Program-made: the position numbers and the translations under genes
Shown: positions 13,843-22,055 of the stretch, piece after piece
How the letters are laid out: each line of letters starts with the position of its first letter
How positions within the stretch are numbered: position 1 is the first letter of the stretch
The notes under the pieces: model-generated
The model's input: only the letters and a program-made list of their open reading frames with translations
The model's database searches: none
What the model was told of the DNA's origin: nothing
DNA from: Spirochaeta sp.
GTDB taxonomy: Bacteria > Spirochaetota > Spirochaetia > DSM-27196 > Alkalispirochaetaceae
DNA: 40,987 nucleotides
Direction of reading: 5' to 3'
Assembly (NCBI GenBank): GCA_007117185.1
Contig: SKHA01000205.1
Location: 1-40,987, forward strand

Positions 13843-15285
13843 CTAATACGCTTTAGCGAAGACCGCCATGTGCCGGGCGGGTTTGCCCGAGCGTATGCAC
13901 GTTTTGCCCCGGGCCTCTTCCTCGTTTCCAAAGGGCAGGACCCGGATCGTCGCTTTGGTCTCTTCCTTGATCAGCGCTTCGGTGGCGGCATCGCCGTCCC
14001 AGGGGGCCACGGCGAACCCGCCGGGGGCGTCCTCACCCTGGTACAGCGCTGCCATCTCGTCCCAGGTGGCGGGGTAGTGGGTGTTGGCGCCGCGGAACTC
14101 CAGGGCGCGCTGATAGAGGTTCTGCTGAATCTCATCGAGCAAGGCCCGGGCCCGCGCTCCCGCCGCGTCAAGGGCCACCGCTTCCTTCTCTCCGGTGTCG
14201 CGACGCACCATCGTCACCTGCCCGTTCTCAAGGTCCCGCGGCCCCATCTCGATCCGCAGGGGCACCCCCCGCATCTCCCATTCGGCAAACTTCCACCCCG
14301 GGGAGTTGCTCTCGTCATCGTCCACCACGATGCGGAACTCCTTCCGCAGCTCATCCGCCAGTTTTTCCGCCGCCGGCAGCACCTGCTCCCGGTTGTTGCT
14401 GCGGAAGATGGGGATGAGCACCAGTTCCGTTGGTGCCAGCTTCGGGGGGACAATGAGCCCGTTGTCGTCGGAGTGGGCCATGATCAGCGCTCCCACCAGT
14501 CGCGTAGAGACCCCCCAGGAGGTAGCCCAGACGTACTCCAGAGCGCTCTCGCGGTTCTGGAACTGGACGTCAAACGCTTTGGCAAAGTTCTGTCCCAGGA
14601 AGTGGGACGTGCCGGCCTGCAGCGCCCGGCGGTCCTGCATCAGTGCTTCAATGGCGTAGGTGTTTACCGCCCCGGCGAATTTCTCGCTCTCGCTCTTGAC
14701 GCCGGTGAGCACCGGCATCGCCATGTACTCCTCAGCAAAGGTGCGGTAGACCTCGAGCATGCGCAGCGTCTCTTCCCGGGCCTCATCTTCCGTGGCGTGG
14801 GCGGTGTGCCCTTCCTGCCACAGAAACTCGGTGGTTCTGAGGAACAGCCGGGTGCGCTTCTCCCAGCGGACCACGTTGGCCCACTGGTTGATTAACAGCG
14901 GCAGGTCCCGCCAGGACTGGATCCACTTGCGGTACATGCTCCAGATGATCGTCTCCGAAGTGGGGCGGATCACCAGGGGCTCTTCCAGTTTCTCGCCGCC
15001 ACCGTGGGTAACCACTGCCAGCTCCGGGGCAAACCCTTCCACGTGCTGCGCTTCCTTGTGCAGGAAACTTTCTGGTATCAACAGGGGAAAGTACGCGTTC
15101 TGATGCCCGGTAGCCTTGAACATTCCGTCCAGAGCGCTCTGCATCCGCTCCCACAGGGCGTAGCCCCGCGGCCGGATCACCATCGATCCCTTCACAGGGC
15201 TGTAGTCAGCGAGTTGCGCTTTCAGGACGATATCTACGTACCAATCAGAGTAACTTGTGGATCTGGGAGTAATGTGTTCTGCCAT
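13843..15285 (-). CDS. proS: Prolyl-tRNA synthetase, archaeal/eukaryotic type
   Basis: Charges tRNA-Pro with proline. At 480 aa it is the short form without the bacterial editing insertion (ProRS type 3). Class II motif 2 is present in RWEKRTRLFLRTTEFLWQEGH, and TSETIIW contacts proline. The protein ends in FAKAY, the characteristic C-terminal tyrosine of this type. ATG 15285 (MAEHITPRS) is chosen over an in-frame start at 15312, because a promoter runs through 15300-15328. The archaeal type is found in scattered bacterial groups. Confidence 0.93.
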   Translation of the reverse strand: MAEHITPRSTSYSDWYVDIVLKAQLADYSPVKGSMVIRPRGYALWERMQSALDGMFKATGHQNAYFPLLIPESFLHKEAQHVEGFAPELAVVTHGGGEKLEEPLVIRPTSETIIWSMYRKWIQSWRDLPLLINQWANVVRWEKRTRLFLRTTEFLWQEGHTAHATEDEAREETLRMLEVYRTFAEEYMAMPVLTGVKSESEKFAGAVNTYAIEALMQDRRALQAGTSHFLGQNFAKAFDVQFQNRESALEYVWATSWGVSTRLVGALIMAHSDDNGLIVPPKLAPTELVLIPIFRSNNREQVLPAAEKLADELRKEFRIVVDDDESNSPGWKFAEWEMRGVPLRIEMGPRDLENGQVTMVRRDTGEKEAVALDAAGARARALLDEIQQNLYQRALEFRGANTHYPATWDEMAALYQGEDAPGGFAVAPWDGDAATEALIKEETKATIRVLPFGNEEEARGKTCIRSGKPARHMAVFAKAY

Positions 15286-15299
15286 GACGTTTCCGCGAG

Positions 15300-15328
15300 A
15301 GTTTAGAGGCAATTCTTCACGGCGTCAA
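15300..15328 (-). promoter_or_regulatory. Predicted promoter of proS
   Basis: On the minus strand: TTGACG (15328-15323), 17-nt spacer, TAAACT (15305-15300), then 14 nt to ATG 15285. The leader should be about 7-8 nt, too short for a normal Shine-Dalgarno. Confidence 0.5.
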
Positions 15329-15346
15329 GAATTATCGGAGTCCCTG

Positions 15347-16051
15347 TTATCGGAGCCTGACCGTTTCCACCATGTAGCGGATCTGTCGTCCTCCGGGGAT
15401 ATCGGTGATTCGCTCCATCACAACAACCAGGGACTCTCCGTCCGGAGCAAGTATCACCTGACCTACGGAGTAGCGATTGACCCCGTCACGAAAAAAGCCT
15501 GGTCGACCTACCCGCCGTTGTACGGTGGTGCCGTCAGCGGTGCGGAGGGTGATGTCAAGGTGAAACGCTGCGCTGCCCTCGCGGCCGCTGCCGCGGGATT
15601 CCTGCGTGACTGAAATGGTGTAGCGACTGTTCTGCTGAAAATCCCTGAACTCCACCCGTGGGGTTGGTTCTGTCTGGTTAAGAGACAGATAGATGAGCCG
15701 CCCCTGCCGCAGATGGTTCACGTTGCGGGCGGTCATCATCGGGGCAAGGTCCCGAAGCACGTTGAACAGCGCGCCGCTGCCGTCCTGGCCCGCGGATACC
15801 GGCTGGGTGAAGACCTGCTGCGCCACCCCCTCCCGGACAAATACGTTGCCGGGAACATCAACGGTAAAGACCTCGGCGTAGGGATGTCCCGACGCACCTT
15901 CGATTCCATGCTGGGAAAAGACGAAGACCTGCGAATCCGGGGAGAAACCGAGGTTCGTAAAGCGTGCTACATCACCGGCGTGAACCGCAGCAGCGAGGGA
16001 AGTCAGCAGCAGAAGCGTAATCAGTTTCTTGCGTATTCTTTCTATCGCCAT
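15347..16051 (-). CDS. Secreted DUF2259-like protein
   Basis: A 234-aa exported protein with a clear signal peptide (KKLITLLLLTSLAAAVHA, cleavage before GDVARF). The start of the mature part, GDVARFTNLGFSPDSQVFVFSQHGIE, resembles DUF2259 proteins of spirochaetes as I remember them; the match is from memory only. The domain is beta-rich, with WD/TolB-like phrases (LGFSPDSQ, LAPDGESLVVV) suggesting periplasmic propeller-like strands. ATG 16051 has GGGAGGAG about 11 nt upstream. It is upstream of proS on the same strand, but proS has its own promoter. Function unknown. Confidence 0.65.
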   Translation of the reverse strand: MAIERIRKKLITLLLLTSLAAAVHAGDVARFTNLGFSPDSQVFVFSQHGIEGASGHPYAEVFTVDVPGNVFVREGVAQQVFTQPVSAGQDGSGALFNVLRDLAPMMTARNVNHLRQGRLIYLSLNQTEPTPRVEFRDFQQNSRYTISVTQESRGSGREGSAAFHLDITLRTADGTTVQRRVGRPGFFRDGVNRYSVGQVILAPDGESLVVVMERITDIPGGRQIRYMVETVRLR

Positions 16052-16121
16052 GGGAATCTGGTCTCCTCCCTAACAGTATCGTCGGTTCCACCCGGCGGCT
16101 GTAGTTTTTCCGCAAAATCGC

Positions 16122-16127
16122 TATAGT
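16122..16127 (+). promoter_or_regulatory. -10 element of the 16135 membrane protein (leaderless)
   Basis: TATAGT at 16122-16127, 7 nt before ATG 16135. No convincing -35 at 17 nt and no Shine-Dalgarno. The hexamer lies in the palindrome CTATAG, so it may also serve the divergent gene. Confidence 0.4.
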
Positions 16128-16134
16128 GTCTTCC

Positions 16135-16896
16135 ATGACGGTGAATCAGCGCAACAGTACTCTCATGGCGCTTCTGATGCTTCAGTTTCTGCTGGTGGTC
16201 GCGGTGGTTGTACTGTTTTTTCGTCGGCAGCCTTCTGTCGGTAGCGGGCACGTTGCTGCCCTGACCGGTGCTGCCCTGATGACAGTGGCCGCCGGGCTGG
16301 TGGCGGCGACGTATCTGCGGATCTTCCGGCGGAGCCGGTCGATACCGGTATTCTTCATGGTCACGTTCTTCATCTTCACCATGCTCGATGCGACCAAGTG
16401 GGTGCAGCTGCTGGTCCTTGATTCACCCTGGCCGCACTACGCCGCTACAGTCAGTCGGGTGACGATTTTCGGACACCTCTCCGGCGCGCTGGCGCTCTTT
16501 GGCTCCGGTCTGTACGCCGGGTCGCACCGCCTCAAGTGGCAGGGGGTTGCTTTTGCCCTGGGACTGTTTCTGACGGCGTCGCTGAGTTGGGCTATACCCA
16601 TTGATTCCAGCGTTATGCCGGAGAATCTTGTCTTTGCCGCGGGGTTTCCCGCGTCTCTGGATATGCTCACCGCGCTGCTGCTGATACTGGGGGTCATCAA
16701 CTACGCCGAGCAGGCGATCGTTGCCCGGGACACCCGCCGGGCGGTGACGGCGCTGTCAGTTCTGCTGATCGTCGTCGGGCGGGAGTTGCTGTACCACCGT
16801 ACCGAGATCGCGATGATGTTTCTCGGGACGGGGCTGTTTCTGGCTGGAGGCATCACCTACGCGTTGCGCAACTATCGGGACTACCTGCTGGGATAG
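16135..16896 (+). CDS. Polytopic membrane protein, unknown function
   Basis: A 253-aa protein with seven or eight hydrophobic helices (about residues 10-28, 40-60, 70-92, 108-128, 138-158, 172-188, 205-222, 228-246). Charged residues cluster in short loops, for example RIFRRSRS between helices 2 and 3. I recognise no family motif. Conserved-looking polar positions inside membrane segments (MLDATKWVQLL; GRELLYHRTE) could mark a functional core. ATG 16135 is chosen over GTG 16126, because that GTG lies inside the -10 hexamer. It is divergent from the DUF2259-like gene and convergent with the kinase-like gene. Confidence 0.6.
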   Translation: MTVNQRNSTLMALLMLQFLLVVAVVVLFFRRQPSVGSGHVAALTGAALMTVAAGLVAATYLRIFRRSRSIPVFFMVTFFIFTMLDATKWVQLLVLDSPWPHYAATVSRVTIFGHLSGALALFGSGLYAGSHRLKWQGVAFALGLFLTASLSWAIPIDSSVMPENLVFAAGFPASLDMLTALLLILGVINYAEQAIVARDTRRAVTALSVLLIVVGRELLYHRTEIAMMFLGTGLFLAGGITYALRNYRDYLLG

Positions 16897-16950
16897 AGAG
16901 GCAGGGAGCGGGGACGCAAAGGGGAAGGGTGCCTGTAGAGGCCGGGGGCG

Positions 16951-17565
16951 CTACAGGAGAGCCAGGGTGACCATTCCCACCCCGGCGGGCAGGATGAGGT
17001 TGTCCGCGTCCCGGGTGGGTAACGCTTCCAAGACCATCGCCGCCGCCGCAGCAGCCAGAGCTACCGGCCAGGACTGGAGCACCAGGTAGCCGGCAATGGC
17101 AACGACCACACCGCAGGCAAGGCTCCCTTCCAGGGTCTTTCCGCCGGTTAGTGGCAGTTGGATGGAGCCCAGGAGTTTTCCTACCACGCTGGCTACTCCG
17201 TCACCGAATGCAAGAGCGTAAATCGCCACCGTTGCTGCCGGGTCGGGATACAGCAGCAGCGCCATCATCGCCCCCAGCCCCAGGGTTACCGGGCCGAGAA
17301 CAAAGTGCCCCAGATCCCGGGGGCGGGAGGAGAGTACCGTCAGTCTGGAAATAACCGGAACATCCCGACCGTTCTGGCGCAGCGTTTCCGCCCAGGTATA
17401 GATAATTGTCCCCGCCGCCAGAAGCAAAAGCGTTGCAACAGTTCCGATATGCGTTACAATGAGCGGCACCGTGGCAACCAGAAGATGAACCGTTTTGCGG
17501 ATCAGCTCGGTACGAAGCTCACGGGTTATGGAGAGAGGGTGGCCCAGTGTTGTTGTCGTATCCAT
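16951..17565 (-). CDS. Phytol/dolichol/diacylglycerol kinase family membrane protein
   Basis: A 204-aa integral membrane protein of the CTP-dependent lipid-kinase family (VTE5, SEC59, DGK1 relatives). Diagnostic features are ELIRKTVHLLVA near the N-terminus, ALAFGDGVASVVGKLLG in the middle and GGKTLEGSLACG after it, with about six membrane segments. It would phosphorylate a lipid alcohol, and a polyprenol, phytol or diacylglycerol are all possible. ATG 17565 is chosen; the frame is open further upstream but runs into the divergent nagZ gene. No good Shine-Dalgarno is seen. No isoprenoid gene is adjacent, although a carotenoid desaturase lies 9 kb away. Confidence 0.78.
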   Translation of the reverse strand: MDTTTTLGHPLSITRELRTELIRKTVHLLVATVPLIVTHIGTVATLLLLAAGTIIYTWAETLRQNGRDVPVISRLTVLSSRPRDLGHFVLGPVTLGLGAMMALLLYPDPAATVAIYALAFGDGVASVVGKLLGSIQLPLTGGKTLEGSLACGVVVAIAGYLVLQSWPVALAAAAAAMVLEALPTRDADNLILPAGVGMVTLALL

Positions 17566-17610
17566 CACAGCACAATCATTGCAATTACCATGCCAAATCA
17601 GGAGTTCCGG

Positions 17611-19209
17611 GTGTCGGGAAATAATTCTTTTACACGAAACAGGTTGCGGAATCGAATAATTCTTCCGGGATCGTATCTGTTTAGAAGTGTATACTTTTTC
17701 AGACATCGGTATTCGATCATTCCTATTCTTCTCCTGTTTCTCGCCGGATGCGCCAGTGTTCCCGAAGACGTTCCCGACCAGCGGGATCGGCTGGAAGAGG
17801 ACGTTCAGGTCTCCCGGGACGATGCTCCGGCTTTGCCGACGGAGGATTCCCGGCGCGTTCCGGATCAGGATGAGACCCCGCCACCGGAGCTGTACGCTGA
17901 GAGCGCGGTTGTTGCGGTCCTGCCTCCCGGCGTGGCGCCGGAACGGATTCCGGAGCCGTCGGACCCTCTCCGTCCTCTTGACCCGCCCGACCCGATCGAC
18001 CTGATCGAGCAGGCTATTGGAAGAACCGTTGCCGCCATGACGATCCCGGATCTGGCAGGACAGCTGATCATGCCCGCCCTGCCGGTGGCTCCCGAAGGGG
18101 GGGCCACCCTGCGGTTCAACCAGCGGGTTCGGCAACTCCTGGAGGATGTCCGACCCGGTGGAATCATCCTCTTCGGCGGCAACATCCGCGACTCCGCCCA
18201 GGTGCGTTCACTGGTGGAGGAGCTGCAGGCCCACAGCCCCATCCCGCTCCTGGTGGCGGTTGATCAGGAGGGGGGGGTGGTGAGTCGTCTCACCAGCAGC
18301 GAAGCGATGGACGCTACGGTGGTCCCGTCAGCTCGTCGGGTTGGTCTGGTGGGAGACGAGGAGCTGGCCTACCAGGTGGCCCGGGCAACTGCCCGGGAGT
18401 TGCGCTCACTGGGGATCACCATGAACTTCGCGCCGGTAGCGGACATACTTACCAACCCCGGTAATGCGGTGATCGGTACCCGCGCCTTCGGGAACGATCC
18501 GTTGCTGGTGGCCCGGATGGTGGCGGCCACCGTCCGGGGGTTGCAGGACGAAGGGGTGAGCGCGGTGATCAAACACTTCCCCGGCCACGGCGATACCCGC
18601 GAGGATACCCATATCCAGGCGGTGGTGGTTCCCCATACGATGGAGCGGCTGCGACAGGTGGAGTTCATCCCCTTCCGTGAGGGCGTACTTGCAGGTGCCG
18701 ACGGTGTGATGACCGCTCACATCACGCTGCCAGAAGTTGCTGGAGAGTCCCTTCCGGTGACCCTCTCCCCGGCGTTGCTTCGGGACGTTCTGCGCCATGA
18801 GCTGGATTTCTCCGGTTTGATCGTTACCGATTCTCTGGTGATGGCAGCATTGACCCGGTACTTCCCGGAGGACCAGTTGCCTCTGCGGGCGTTTCAGGCT
18901 GGAGCCGATCTGCTGCTGTACCCCCGGCGCCCTGAGGTGGCGCGGCAACTTCTGGTCGCAGCGGTAGAGGCCGGGGAGATTTCCCGGGATGACCTTGAGG
19001 AGTCGGTGACGCGCATTCTGCGGGTTAAGTTTGCCCGGGAGCTGATGCTGCCGGTGGAGTCCCTGGCGGATGAGACCTTCCCGGCGTACCGCCGCCCGGA
19101 GCGGTTTGTTCCCGAGGAGGAGTCAATGCGGCTGGGTGTTGCCGAACATCGCGAACTGATGCAGCGGGTTCTGCAGCTGAGTACCCAGGTCCTCACCGGT
19201 GGTCAGTGA
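17611..19209 (+). CDS. nagZ: Lipoprotein beta-N-acetylhexosaminidase (GH3, NagZ-type)
   Basis: GH3 enzyme expected to remove N-acetylglucosamine from peptidoglycan fragments. The signature KHFPGHGDTREDTH, with the NagZ His/Asp dyad, and nucleophile Asp407 in IVTDSLVMAAL (numbered from GTG 17611) are intact. The C-terminal Ig-like or second GH3 domain is absent, as in NagZ. Unlike the cytosolic NagZ of Gram-negatives, it has a lipobox (LLLFLAGC, Cys47) and then about 85 residues of Pro/Asp/Glu-rich linker, so it should be tethered in the envelope. Start: GTG 17611 has AGGAG at 6 nt; ATG 17590 is in frame but lacks a Shine-Dalgarno. Either start leaves an unusually long n-region. Confidence 0.85.
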   Translation: MSGNNSFTRNRLRNRIILPGSYLFRSVYFFRHRYSIIPILLLFLAGCASVPEDVPDQRDRLEEDVQVSRDDAPALPTEDSRRVPDQDETPPPELYAESAVVAVLPPGVAPERIPEPSDPLRPLDPPDPIDLIEQAIGRTVAAMTIPDLAGQLIMPALPVAPEGGATLRFNQRVRQLLEDVRPGGIILFGGNIRDSAQVRSLVEELQAHSPIPLLVAVDQEGGVVSRLTSSEAMDATVVPSARRVGLVGDEELAYQVARATARELRSLGITMNFAPVADILTNPGNAVIGTRAFGNDPLLVARMVAATVRGLQDEGVSAVIKHFPGHGDTREDTHIQAVVVPHTMERLRQVEFIPFREGVLAGADGVMTAHITLPEVAGESLPVTLSPALLRDVLRHELDFSGLIVTDSLVMAALTRYFPEDQLPLRAFQAGADLLLYPRRPEVARQLLVAAVEAGEISRDDLEESVTRILRVKFARELMLPVESLADETFPAYRRPERFVPEEESMRLGVAEHRELMQRVLQLSTQVLTGGQ

Positions 19210-19241
19210 ACTGTCCCATTCTTCCTTGTCAGACTGTCTTG

Positions 19242-20420
19242 TTAAACCGGTAATCGGGTATACCGACGCGGCAGCAGGTCCACCCCGCAGGGCATCTGTT
19301 CTGCCCCGTCCAGAGAGACCCGGGGCACCTCGATCAGGTGTTCCAGGTACATCCCCGCGGCACCGTAGGCCACTGCCTGCTCACCGAGCCGGGACACTTC
19401 AAGGGTGTAGGTGACTTTCTGCGGATACGCCCAGTTGTCGCGGACAAATTCGTCCACCGACTCCCGCAGCTGGTCTGCCAGGACCTCCATGGGACCACCG
19501 ACAACCACCTTGCGAAGGTTCAGGACGTTGATCAGGAACGCCACGTGACGCGCCAGCTCGCGGATGATCCGGGCATCCACCGAAGGGTCCTGGAGAAAGC
19601 GCCGTGCTTCCTCATCGTTGATGGAAAACTGATTGATCGCCCCGCGGTTGTAGAGGATGCTGCGGAACTCTCCCGCGGAGTTGTCCTCGCCGTGATGAAC
19701 CTCACCGTTGATGACCAGACCCAGGCCCAGAGCCATGATGCGGTAATTGTCCATAGCGATGGTGTGTTTGCGCAGCTCCCCCAGGACAAAGACGAAGTTC
19801 TGAGGTCGGGAGCTGTGGCGGAAGGCGAGCTCGCCCCAGCAGCCGCAGTTGGCGTCGTTGTCCACCAGGATCGGAACGGAGAGCCCCAGGGTCGCCCGGC
19901 TCTGCTCCACGAAACGGATCTCCTCGTAATGTTCGAAGGGCATCGACGCCCGCAATACCCCGCGGACGGGATCGACGAAACCGGGAAGTCCCACCCCGAT
20001 GCCCAGAAGGGGCATCCCCGTCGCCTCGAGGCTCGGTTGAAACCGCCGCACGATCTGGACGAACGCGTCCACCAGCTGAGTCGTCCGCAGGTCAAGCGGC
20101 TCGGTGTGGGAGAAAAAGACGTCACCCCGGAGGTTGATCCCCACCACGGTGAACGCTTCGGTCTGGATCTCCACCCCCATGATGCACCCGTAGTTTGCCA
20201 CCACCTGCAGCCGCAACGGTCGGCGACCTCCGGTGGGTCCGGCGTCGCCCACCGCGGCGGTTTCGACGATTCCCGTCTCTTCCAGCGCGCTGACAATCTT
20301 GGAGACGGTGGATTTGTTCAGATCCAGTCGTCGGGCAATATCTACCCGGCTGAGTCCGTGGTTGAGGTAGATCATCCGGAGAACCCGGGTAATGTTGACC
20401 CTGCTCACGTAGTTCGTCAT
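19242..20420 (-). CDS. ROK-family transcriptional repressor (NagC/XylR type)
   Basis: A 392-aa regulator. An N-terminal winged helix-turn-helix (about 10-60, LSRVDIARRLDLNKSTVSKIVSALEETG) precedes a ROK domain with the sugar-binding block VDNDANCGCWGEL. The ROK zinc motif CxCGxxGCxE is missing, and the EIGH catalytic segment is replaced by EFRS, so it is not a kinase. It is divergent from the ABC/GH65 operon. Inverted repeats with TTGGTT/AACCAA arms overlap both its own promoter and the operon promoter, implying autorepression and repression of the operon, relieved by a sugar. The ligand is not deducible but is probably the imported glucoside or its product. Confidence 0.88.
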   Translation of the reverse strand: MTNYVSRVNITRVLRMIYLNHGLSRVDIARRLDLNKSTVSKIVSALEETGIVETAAVGDAGPTGGRRPLRLQVVANYGCIMGVEIQTEAFTVVGINLRGDVFFSHTEPLDLRTTQLVDAFVQIVRRFQPSLEATGMPLLGIGVGLPGFVDPVRGVLRASMPFEHYEEIRFVEQSRATLGLSVPILVDNDANCGCWGELAFRHSSRPQNFVFVLGELRKHTIAMDNYRIMALGLGLVINGEVHHGEDNSAGEFRSILYNRGAINQFSINDEEARRFLQDPSVDARIIRELARHVAFLINVLNLRKVVVGGPMEVLADQLRESVDEFVRDNWAYPQKVTYTLEVSRLGEQAVAYGAAGMYLEHLIEVPRVSLDGAEQMPCGVDLLPRRYTRLPV

Positions 20421-20450
20421 ATCGACCCGCCAGACCTGCCTTCCATTAAG

Positions 20451-20467
20451 TTGGTTGCTTAAACCAA
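20451..20467. promoter_or_regulatory. ROK operator O1 (own promoter)
   Basis: TTGGTT (20451-20456), 5 nt, AACCAA (20462-20467): a perfect 6-bp inverted repeat. It overlaps the -10 and predicted start of the regulator gene's promoter. It shares TTGGTTGC with O2. Confidence 0.7.
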
Positions 20468-20494
20468 TCTACACCCGGTTGCAGCGGCTGTCAA
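20466..20494 (-). promoter_or_regulatory. Predicted promoter of the ROK regulator
   Basis: On the minus strand: perfect TTGACA (20494-20489), 17-nt spacer, TAGATT (20471-20466). The predicted start near 20459 lies at the centre of O1; the leader is about 40 nt. Confidence 0.65.
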
Positions 20495-20554
20495 ATCACC
20501 AGTTTCCGCGATTATTTCCCGGAATATCCCCAAATACAGGGATGCGTTTTTTCG

Positions 20555-20583
20555 TTGACAGCTGGAATTTGCCATGGTACGAT
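20555..20583 (+). promoter_or_regulatory. Predicted promoter of the ABC/GH65 operon
   Basis: Perfect TTGACA (20555-20560), 17-nt spacer, TACGAT (20578-20583). The predicted start near 20590 falls at the left edge of operator O2. The leader is about 50 nt and carries the strong Shine-Dalgarno GAGGAGGT before ATG 20641. Confidence 0.7.
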
Positions 20584-20588
20584 CACAG

Positions 20589-20609
20589 TTGGTTGCGTTG
20601 CGCAACCAA
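20589..20609. promoter_or_regulatory. ROK operator O2 (ABC operon promoter)
   Basis: TTGGTTGCG (20589-20597), 3-nt centre, CGCAACCAA (20601-20609): a perfect 9-bp inverted repeat at the predicted transcription start. Its centre is 140 bp from that of O1, compatible with looping or independent binding. Confidence 0.75.
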
Positions 20610-20640
20610 ACAGTAACGACCCGAATTGAGGAGGTATGTA

Positions 20641-21984
20641 ATGAAGAGGACTACGATTATCGCAGTCACGGCTCTGGTGCTGCTTGTACCGGTGTTATTC
20701 CTGGCGTGTGGCGGTCAGGAAGAGAGCGCTGCGGCGCCATCCGCTGACTTCACCGCCAACGCCTGGACCGACGGACAGGACCTTTCAGGGACTACCGTCC
20801 AGGTTTTTGGTGCTTTTGTTGATGAAGATGCCCGACGCTTCCGCAGGTCGATGCAGCCCTTCATCGATGAGACCGGCATCAACGTGGTGTACGAGGGGTC
20901 AGGTGACTTCGAGTCGCTGATCACCGTCCGTGTTGAAGGTGGAAGCCCCCCGGACATGGCGGCGTTTCCCCAGCCGGGTCTGCTTGGTGACTTCGTCGCC
21001 GGTGGACAGGTCATCGACATGAACGAATGGTTCGAGATGAGCTACCTTCAGGACCAGTACGTTCAGAGCTGGCTGGACATGGCCACCATGGATGGCATCA
21101 TGGCCGGTTTCTGGCACCGCGCCAACGTGAAGAGTCTGGTATGGTACCCCAAGCCGGCATGGGAAGAGCGGGGTTACCCCATTCCCGAGACCTGGGATGA
21201 GCTGATCGCCCTTTCGGACCGCATCGTTGCGGACGGCGGCGTGCCCTGGGCAATCGGTATGGAATCAGCCGGTGCTACCGGTTGGGTTGGAACGGACTGG
21301 ATCGAGGACATCATGCTGCGGACCGCGCCGGTTGAAGCGTACGACCGCTGGGTCACCGGTGATCTGCCCTTCGACAGCCCGGAAGTGCGTCGCGCCTTTG
21401 AGGTGATGGGCGAGATCTGGTTCAACGAGGACTACGTGGTTGGTGGTATCGATGCGATCGTGGGTGTTCCCTTCGGTGACGCTCCCAACGCGCTCTTTGC
21501 CGATCCTCCTGCAGCGTGGATGCATCGCCAGGCAAGCTTTATCCCGGCGTTCTTCCCTGCGGGTGTCGAGGTTGGTGTGGATGTAGACTTCTTCTATCTT
21601 CCCCCGATCGATACCAGCGTGGCCCCGAACCCCGTTCTTGGCGCCGGTGACATCTACGGTGTCTTCAACGATCGACCGGAAGTGCGGGCTCTGGCGCGCT
21701 ACATGACCCAGGGAATCTCCACCAAAGCGTGGGTTGAAGCGGGCGGGTTTGTCTCACCCCATCGCGATGCCGAGCTCAGCTGGTATCCCACCGATACGGA
21801 CCGCCGGTTTGCCGAGATCATCGCCAACGCCGATCCGTTCCGGTTTGACGCTTCCGACCTGATGCCCGGCCCCGTCGGCGCCGGCTCCTTCTGGTCAGAG
21901 ATCACCAACTACGTCAACAACTACCCCAGTGTCAGCCTTCAGCAGACGCTGCGGAACATTGACAACAGCTGGCCGGGCCGCTGA
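20641..21984 (+). CDS. ABC sugar-binding lipoprotein (alpha-glucoside type)
   Basis: A 447-aa family-1 extracellular solute-binding protein. The signal peptide ends in VLFLAC with lipid-anchor Cys23, followed by Gly-Gly and a short acidic/Ala linker. It resembles AglE-type binding proteins for alpha-glucosides, with aromatic-rich ligand-pocket segments (AGFWHRANVKSLVWYPKPAWEERGYPIPETWDEL). I chose ATG 20641, because GAGGAGGT lies 5 nt upstream; the in-frame TTG 20626 would put this Shine-Dalgarno inside the gene. First gene of the ROK-controlled operon. A stable hairpin after its stop probably keeps its expression above that of the permeases. The exact sugar is inferred only from the GH65 neighbour. 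Confidence 0.88.
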   Translation: MKRTTIIAVTALVLLVPVLFLACGGQEESAAAPSADFTANAWTDGQDLSGTTVQVFGAFVDEDARRFRRSMQPFIDETGINVVYEGSGDFESLITVRVEGGSPPDMAAFPQPGLLGDFVAGGQVIDMNEWFEMSYLQDQYVQSWLDMATMDGIMAGFWHRANVKSLVWYPKPAWEERGYPIPETWDELIALSDRIVADGGVPWAIGMESAGATGWVGTDWIEDIMLRTAPVEAYDRWVTGDLPFDSPEVRRAFEVMGEIWFNEDYVVGGIDAIVGVPFGDAPNALFADPPAAWMHRQASFIPAFFPAGVEVGVDVDFFYLPPIDTSVAPNPVLGAGDIYGVFNDRPEVRALARYMTQGISTKAWVEAGGFVSPHRDAELSWYPTDTDRRFAEIIANADPFRFDASDLMPGPVGAGSFWSEITNYVNNYPSVSLQQTLRNIDNSWPGR

Positions 21985-22004
21985 GGCAGCCTGAGTAACC
22001 TGAG

Positions 22005-22036
22005 GCAGGGCGCTGCGGCGCCCTGCCCATTTTATT
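22005..22036 (+). terminator. Attenuating hairpin between binding protein and permeases
   Basis: GCAGGGCGC (22005-22013), TGCG loop, GCGCCCTGC (22018-22026): a perfect 9-bp stem followed by CCATTTTATT. The interrupted T-stretch suggests partial termination, or a 3' mRNA stabiliser that lets the binding protein outnumber the permeases. Confidence 0.6.
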
Positions 22037-22055
22037 GCCAAGATCCGGGGGACTT

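Noticed and set aside
17158..17589. Upstream extension of the nagZ frame by about 140 codons
   Set aside because: Opposite the lipid-kinase gene; the lipobox and Shine-Dalgarno place the start at 17611 (or 17590).
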